Part shown: positions 6,939 to 10,462 of the stretch, piece after piece
How positions within the stretch are numbered: position 1 is the stretch's first letter
Layout of the letters: every line of letters starts with the position of its first letter
DNA from: Ruminococcus sp.
GTDB lineage: Bacteria > Bacillota > Clostridia > Oscillospirales > Ruminococcaceae
NCBI GenBank assembly: GCA_017544125.1
Contig: JAFYET010000196.1
Span: 1-10,462 of the forward strand
Direction of reading: 5' to 3'
DNA: 10,462 bases
The notes under the pieces: model-generated
Told to the model about the DNA's origin: nothing
Databases searched by the model: none
Seen by the model: the letters and a program-made list of their open reading frames with translations, nothing else
Position numbers and translations under genes: made by a program

Positions 6939-6968
6939 AGGCGGTATGCCCCGTAGGCGGTATGCCCC
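6939..6968. repeat. Exact 14-nt tandem repeat in the solute-binding protein leader
   Basis: AGGCGGTATGCCCC occurs at 6939-6952 and again at 6955-6968, with a 16-base period. On the transcribed (-) strand it reads GGGGCATACCGCCT twice, downstream of the promoter at 6983-7011 and upstream of the ribosome binding site. It is therefore in the mRNA leader. A GGGCA in one unit (6951-6947) can pair with TGCCC at 6937-6933. Its GC richness contrasts with the AT-rich flanks. Confidence 0.85.
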
Positions 6969-6982
6969 CTCACCCAAATTTA

Positions 6983-7011
6983 AGTATATCAAATAATGCA
7001 TAGGCTGTCAA
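6983..7011 (-). promoter_or_regulatory. Sigma-A promoter of the solute-binding protein gene
   Basis: On the - strand, a perfect TTGACA (7011-7006) and TATACT (6988-6983) are separated by 17 bases. Transcription should begin near 6976, giving a leader of about 100 bases that includes the 14-nt tandem repeat. The near-consensus boxes suggest a strong promoter. I see no LacI-type palindrome overlapping it. A second TATACT box at 7096-7091 has no good -35 partner. Confidence 0.8.
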
Positions 7012-7163
7012 GAAATCTGCCCGCTATGATATTCATTTGTCATAAGTTTTGGTGGGTTGCACAATTTTGACACATTCAATTTGTGAATAAAGTATATTAT
7101 TTTGTTACCGAATTTTAAGGCATTTGCACAAAAATACACCCGCATTGCATATGCAGCTTTCTT

Positions 7164-7171
7164 AAACGTTT
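7164..7171. promoter_or_regulatory. Possible weak LacI/CcpA-type half operator
   Basis: AAACGTTT, an 8-bp palindrome centred on CG, shares the AACGTT core of the operator at 8508-8521. The outer positions match the TGWAANCGNTNWCA consensus poorly (three mismatches), and the site lies about 150 bases upstream of the solute-binding protein promoter. It may be chance in AT-rich DNA. Confidence 0.25.
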
Positions 7172-7240
7172 TCTGTAATCGCCCTAAAATATTAAGATAT
7201 GCGAATATCATCATATCATCATAGTGCAAAATTCCCTTAC

Positions 7241-7277
7241 ACAAAAATACAAAACAGCCGCCCAAAAAGGGCAGCTG
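7241..7277 (-). terminator. Intrinsic terminator of the LacI-type gene
   Basis: On the - strand, CAGCTGCCC (7277-7269) pairs with GGGCGGCTG (7263-7255) across a TTTTT loop. This is a 9-bp stem with one G-U pair that is only intact in the - strand RNA. TTTTGTATTTTTG follows at 7254-7242. The strand-specific wobble and the U-tract assign it to the regulator gene, whose stop is about 120 bases upstream. Confidence 0.8.
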
Positions 7278-7360
7278 CTCGGTTTCATATTTTTGCAAGT
7301 TTTCATATCATTGTCAGAACGCCGGCTCACAGCGCTGCACATTCTGCCCATATGGATATA

Positions 7361-7378
7361 TGTCGGCGCAAGCCGACA
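7361..7378. other. 7-bp GC-rich hairpin after the LacI-type gene
   Basis: TGTCGGC (7361-7367) and GCCGACA (7372-7378) form a perfect stem with a GCAA loop on the + strand (TTGC on the - strand). It starts 16 bases after the stop of the LacI-type gene but has no U-tract on either side, so it is at best a weak terminator or an mRNA 3'-end stabiliser ahead of the real terminator at 7241-7277. Confidence 0.55.
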
Positions 7379-7394
7379 CAATAATTATGCATTA

Positions 7395-8393
7395 TCAAAC
7401 CTTGCCCGTTGACTCACGCAGTATTATGTCGTGACCCATATAGTAGAACTTCTTATCCTTATTGGCAGAGCCGATATTCTCGATGAGCTTTCTTGCCACG
7501 AATTCGCCCATTTTGCGGCAGGGCTGAGATACTGTTGAAAGGGTCGGCGTGAACATCTCACACATTGATATGTTGTCAAAGCCCATTACCGAGATATCCT
7601 TACCTACCGTGAGCCCCATGCTCTGCGCCTTTTTGCAGGCAGCAACCGCCAGCAGGTCTGAAACCGCAAACACCGCCGTGGGCTTATCGTCAAGGCTCAT
7701 AAAGTGTGCCATAGCATCTGCGCCGTTGTGGGCTTCGTAGTTGCCGCGCCAGATGTATTCGTCCCTTACCTCGAGCCCCGAGTCACGCAGCGCACGCAGG
7801 TAGCCGTTCTCACGCTTTCTTGATGATACGTTTGCGGTGTCAACGCATATGAGCCCTATCTTCTTATGCCCAAGGCCTATGAGCACCTTTGCCGCATCGT
7901 AGCCCGCCTGCTCATCATCAACAGCCACAGTGAGCACATCTGCCCCCTCAACGCCCTCACAGCAAAGGGCTATGCTGTAATTCTTTGCAAGCTCATTGAG
8001 CCTTTCGGCAGAAAGCGATGTGCCAAGCAGCACTGCCCCGTCAACCGTGCGGTTAAAGAGCATATTCATCTGCCTTATCTCGGCATCTGCCACATTATAG
8101 TAGGAAGCCGAGATTATATCATACCCGAGCTTGCACGCATACTCCTGCATACCCGAAATTATAGTGCCGTAAAGCGAATGCTCCGAGGTAGGCATTATTA
8201 CAAGTATGACGTTAGTCTCTCTCTTTCTGAGGTTTCGCCCGAGGAAGTTCGGCGAATAGCCAAGCCGCTGCACCGTCTCATGCACGAGCTTTGATGATGC
8301 CTCGCTGACATTTGCGCTGCCGTTTAATACTCTTGAAACGGTCGCTACCGAAACGCCCGCCTCTCTTGCTACGTCTTTTATTGTAACGCTCAT
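7395..8393 (-). CDS. LacI/GalR-family transcriptional regulator
   Basis: Encodes 332 residues, full length for the family. The N-terminal HTH is clear (VTIKDVAREAGVSVATVSRVLNGS, about 3-26), followed by the hinge helix region GYSPNFLGRNLRKRET. A periplasmic-binding-like sensor domain fills the rest, with TVDGAVLLG, DDEQAGYDAAKVLIGLGHKKIG, FAVSDLLAVAACKKAQSMGL and ISVMGFDNISMCEMFTPTLSTV all in family positions. Such proteins bind palindromic operators and release or bind them on sensing a sugar or sugar phosphate. The ligand is not identifiable. AAGGAG nine bases before the ATG supports the start. A well-matched LacI-type operator overlaps its own promoter, so autorepression is likely. The neighbouring solute-binding protein gene is the obvious possible target, but its promoter shows no matching site. 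Confidence 0.95.
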   Translation of the reverse strand: MSVTIKDVAREAGVSVATVSRVLNGSANVSEASSKLVHETVQRLGYSPNFLGRNLRKRETNVILVIMPTSEHSLYGTIISGMQEYACKLGYDIISASYYNVADAEIRQMNMLFNRTVDGAVLLGTSLSAERLNELAKNYSIALCCEGVEGADVLTVAVDDEQAGYDAAKVLIGLGHKKIGLICVDTANVSSRKRENGYLRALRDSGLEVRDEYIWRGNYEAHNGADAMAHFMSLDDKPTAVFAVSDLLAVAACKKAQSMGLTVGKDISVMGFDNISMCEMFTPTLSTVSQPCRKMGEFVARKLIENIGSANKDKKFYYMGHDIILRESTGKV

Positions 8394-8446
8394 AGATAGT
8401 TGCTCCTTCTTTTAGGGGTAAGATGTTAGATGTAAAAGGTAAGGTG

Positions 8447-8459
8447 CCGCCTGCGGCGG
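8447..8459. other. Small GC hairpin in the LacI-type gene leader
   Basis: CCGCC (8447-8451) and GGCGG (8455-8459) form a 5-bp stem with a 3-base loop, within otherwise AT-rich leader sequence of the regulator mRNA. It is too far from the start codon (about 55 bases) to mask the ribosome binding site by itself. Role unknown. Confidence 0.4.
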
Positions 8460-8484
8460 TCTTAAAAATATCCTATATACTACT

Positions 8485-8513
8485 ATAATATCACTTTTTT
8501 ACGATTTTGTCAA
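8485..8513 (-). promoter_or_regulatory. Sigma-A promoter of the LacI-type gene
   Basis: On the - strand, a perfect TTGACA (8513-8508) and TATTAT (8490-8485) are 17 bases apart. The start site should be near 8478, with a leader of about 85 bases. The -35 box is contained in the palindromic operator at 8508-8521. Confidence 0.8.
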
Positions 8514-8521
8514 CGTTTACA
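8508..8521. promoter_or_regulatory. LacI/CcpA-type operator over the regulator's own -35 box
   Basis: TGTCAACGTTTACA is a 14-base dyad centred on CG with a single mismatched pair. It matches the cre-like consensus TGWAANCGNTNWCA at all but one position. Because it covers the -35 hexamer of the LacI-type gene, bound repressor would block RNA polymerase. Either this regulator itself or a CcpA homologue elsewhere in the genome could bind; the position next to the regulator gene favours autoregulation. Confidence 0.7.
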
Positions 8522-8554
8522 TTCACAGCTGCCAACGCAGGCAAATATGCAAAC

Positions 8555-8576
8555 AAATGTTCTACGTAGAACATTT
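8555..8576. promoter_or_regulatory. 22-bp perfect palindrome, probable operator of the FtsX-type gene
   Basis: A perfect 22-base dyad with core GTTCTACGTAGAAC and AAAT/ATTT ends. It has no loop, so it is a DNA binding site for a symmetric dimer rather than an RNA hairpin. Its centre lies about 48 bases before the likely start site of the promoter at 8599-8607 and about 55 bases from the lacI -35 box, so it belongs more naturally to the FtsX-type gene. The cognate regulator is not in the window. Confidence 0.75.
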
Positions 8577-8598
8577 AAGGATTATTTAATAATTGCCA

Positions 8599-8607
8599 TG
8601 CTATACT
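8599..8607 (+). promoter_or_regulatory. Extended -10 promoter of the FtsX-type permease gene
   Basis: TGCTATACT combines the TG motif of an extended -10 element with a TATACT box. No good -35 is present at 17 or 18 bases upstream (GGATTA or AGGATT). The 22-bp palindrome ends just ahead of this region. The leader would be about 70 bases and includes a small CAGGG/CCCTG hairpin (8631-8646). Confidence 0.65.
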
Positions 8608-8685
8608 TTAGTCACACCAAGAGAGAAACACAGGGCGGATACCCTGCCCCGCAATAAAAACCATGCATTGTTAAGGAGGACGACT

Positions 8686-10462
8686 ATGTACCTATCCATT
8701 CTGAAAAAAGACCTAAAGCGAAAAAAGACCATGAACTGCATACTGCTGCTGTTCATCATACTTTCTGCGATGTTCGCAGCATCGAGTGTGAACAACATCA
8801 TGGCGGTGCTTACAGGGCGTGACAGCTACTTTGATAAGGCAGGGGTGAAGGACTACTTCATCATTTCAAGGGGCGAAAAGCTCGGCGAGGACAGCGAGCT
8901 TTACACGATACTCAAAAACAGCAGCGTTGTAACGGATATAGCCCGTGAGGAGTGCATATACATCACCGATTCAAACATAAGATACCCCGACGGCAGAAAG
9001 GTATATGAATTCACCAACGCCTCAGACATAAACAGCATCGACAGAGTAACACTCAATTACTTTGATAAGGACAACAACGTGATAAAGGACGTTCCGAAAG
9101 GCAAGATATACGCAAACACAGGCTTTTTCAGGTCAGCAGAGCTCAAAGAGGGTGACAGGATAAACATTGAGATGGACGGCACCCTGCTCGAGCTTGAAGT
9201 AGCAGGCAGCTTCAAAGATGCGCCGTTAGGCTCTGATATGATGGGTGTCAAGCGCTTTCTTATAAACGATGATGATTACAAGACGCTGCTTGCAAACGAA
9301 AAGATAACAGCAAACAACATGGGCTGCCTTTACTATGCCGACACCACCGATATAGAGACTCTTGAAAAAGAATTAGCCGATGTTGACGGCATATACTTCA
9401 AAGGCGACAAGGACCTTTTAAAGACCACATACTTTATGGACCTTTCGGTGGCGGCTATGATACTTGTGCTGAGCATTTTCTTAGTTGTTATATCCTTTGT
9501 GGTGCTCAGGTTCACCATAGGCTTCACGATAGCCGAGGAATTCCGTGAGATAGGCGTTATGAAAGCCATAGGCATCAAAAACAGCTCGATACGTGCCCTT
9601 TATCTTATAAAGTATCTGGGCATTGCTATAATAGGCGCTGTTATAGGCTTTTTCCTGAGTACACCCTTCGGTGATATGCTGCTCTCATCTGTAAGCAGCA
9701 ACATGGTGCTTGAAAACGAGAACCGCACGCTTATGAGCTTTATATACTCTATGTCAGTAGTAGTTATAATAATGCTCTTTGGCTGGAGGTGTACGGGCAG
9801 GATAAAGAAGCTCTCCCCCATTGACGCAGTAAGAAACGGGCAGACGGGCGAGCGTTTCAGAAAGAGAAGCATTATGAGCCTTTCAAAGAGCAGGCTCGGC
9901 ACAGCACCGTTTCTGGCGGCTAACGACATACTTTCCTCCCCCAGGCGATACAGCATAATAACGATAATATTCACCCTTTGTATGCTGCTTGTAATGATTC
10001 TTTCTACCACATCAAACTCTATGAACAGCGCCGAGATGGTAACGCTTTTAAGCGTAAAGCCCAGCGATGCATATGTTGCATACGCATCTGCACAGTTTGA
10101 CATACTTAACGGCAGAAAGACCGAGCAGGAAGCGGAAGATGAGATACTGAAGAAACTGAACGAAAACGGCATGAGCGGCGATGTACGCATTGAGCTGATG
10201 GCGCTTATTAACGCAACACTCGGCGACAGGCAGAAAAAAATAACGTTCCAGCATTGCAGCCATACAGATGCCTCGGATTACGATTACACCGAAGGCTCTG
10301 CCCCGCAGAACAAGCACGAGATAGCCCTTACCGAGCCTGCTGCCGACAGCTTAGGCGCAAGGATAGGCGACAAGGTTACGCTTGACATAGGCGGCAAAAG
10401 GGAAGAATACCTGGTAACGGCTTTATACGGCAGCTTTACACAAGGCGGCGAGAGCGGCAGAC
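8686..10462 (+). CDS. FtsX/MacB-type ABC transporter permease, N-terminal part
   Basis: Open from the ATG at 8686 to the window edge without a stop, giving 592 residues; the C-terminus is missing. AAGGAGGA at 8673-8680 supports the start. Order of parts: a basic N-terminus (SILKKDLKRKKTM), membrane segment 1 (about 17-37), a large extracellular domain (about 38-250), segments 2-4 (about 253-275, 306-328 and 350-367), a cytoplasmic basic stretch, segment 5 (about 423-441), then the start of a second extracellular domain. The FtsX signature EEFREIGVMKAIGIKN is at 284-299 and a KLSPIDAVRNG coupling motif follows segment 4. This indicates the duplicated-FtsX architecture of MacB/BceB-like permeases, involved in peptide or lipoprotein export, antibiotic resistance or envelope signalling. 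The partner ATPase is not in the window and may lie downstream. Confidence 0.92.
   Translation, partial: MYLSILKKDLKRKKTMNCILLLFIILSAMFAASSVNNIMAVLTGRDSYFDKAGVKDYFIISRGEKLGEDSELYTILKNSSVVTDIAREECIYITDSNIRYPDGRKVYEFTNASDINSIDRVTLNYFDKDNNVIKDVPKGKIYANTGFFRSAELKEGDRINIEMDGTLLELEVAGSFKDAPLGSDMMGVKRFLINDDDYKTLLANEKITANNMGCLYYADTTDIETLEKELADVDGIYFKGDKDLLKTTYFMDLSVAAMILVLSIFLVVISFVVLRFTIGFTIAEEFREIGVMKAIGIKNSSIRALYLIKYLGIAIIGAVIGFFLSTPFGDMLLSSVSSNMVLENENRTLMSFIYSMSVVVIIMLFGWRCTGRIKKLSPIDAVRNGQTGERFRKRSIMSLSKSRLGTAPFLAANDILSSPRRYSIITIIFTLCMLLVMILSTTSNSMNSAEMVTLLSVKPSDAYVAYASAQFDILNGRKTEQEAEDEILKKLNENGMSGDVRIELMALINATLGDRQKKITFQHCSHTDASDYDYTEGSAPQNKHEIALTEPAADSLGARIGDKVTLDIGGKREEYLVTALYGSFTQGGESGR

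Larger units (their letters stand above)
6874..7394. other. 521-base gene-free region between lacI-type gene and solute-binding protein gene
   Basis: No convincing gene lies here. In - strand transcription order it holds a GC-rich hairpin (7361-7378) and the main lacI terminator (7241-7277), then an AT-rich stretch (about 7020-7240) with a 10-bp palindrome TGCATATGCA at 7146-7155 and an AAACGTTT palindrome at 7164-7171. After these come the solute-binding protein promoter (6983-7011) and its leader with a 14-nt tandem repeat (6939-6968). The one longer open frame, 7298-7008 on the - strand, lacks a ribosome binding site and crosses the terminator and the promoter, so it is not called. Confidence 0.7.

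Noticed and set aside
6933..6968. Riboswitch in the solute-binding protein leader
   Set aside because: The leader of about 100 bases shows a tandem repeat and a short possible stem but no conserved riboswitch core that I recognise and no terminator or anti-terminator pair.
7008..7298. Open frame of 96 codons on the - strand in the gap before the solute-binding protein gene
   Set aside because: No ribosome binding site precedes its ATG, the product resembles no family I know, and it runs through the lacI terminator and into the solute-binding protein promoter.
9600..10190. 196-codon open frame on the - strand
   Set aside because: Antisense to the FtsX-type permease coding region, with a Ser/Ile/Met-rich composition typical of a shadow frame.

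Overview
The window looks like chromosomal sequence from a Ruminococcus-type member of the Oscillospiraceae (Clostridia). This is inferred from the gene families, the strong AGGAGG-type ribosome binding sites, the Thr-rich and PADTDPP-rich lipoprotein tail, and consensus sigma-A promoters. No marker gene fixes the species. I found no CRISPR array, transposase, phage gene, tRNA, rRNA or defence system.

Layout. (1) Positions 1-2165, + strand: the end of a DUF2975 membrane protein, a 66-residue Cro/C1-type regulator and a DUF4173/DUF4153-type multi-spanning membrane protein, tightly spaced and probably one transcript. (2) A perfect 14-bp hairpin at 2193-2227 separates this from a convergent operon. 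(3) Positions 5288-2247, - strand: aldose 1-epimerase-like protein, D-aminoacyl-tRNA deacylase (dtd), an ArsC/Spx-type thioredoxin-fold protein and a WG-repeat lipoprotein. They have abutting or overlapping ends and a single good promoter at 5358-5330. (4) Positions 6873-5446, - strand: a stand-alone sugar-type ABC substrate-binding lipoprotein with its own promoter (7011-6983), a leader carrying an exact 14-nt tandem repeat, and its own terminator. (5) Positions 8393-7395, - strand: a LacI-family repressor. Its promoter carries a LacI/CcpA-type operator over the -35 box, so it probably represses itself. (6) From 8686 to the window end, + strand: the first 592 residues of an FtsX/MacB-type ABC permease, preceded by a 22-bp perfect palindrome and an extended -10 promoter.

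How the genes may work together. The LacI-type regulator, the solute-binding protein and the epimerase point to carbohydrate sensing and uptake, but no permease, ATPase or glycosidase is present to complete a system. The FtsX-type permease is divergent from lacI and has a different operator, so it probably answers to another signal. The DUF2975/XRE/DUF4173 set is a membrane-plus-regulator cassette of unknown role. Nothing in the window is clearly a new system. The regulatory DNA (8508-8521, 8555-8576, 6939-6968) and the uncharacterised cassette at 1-2165 deserve the closest look.
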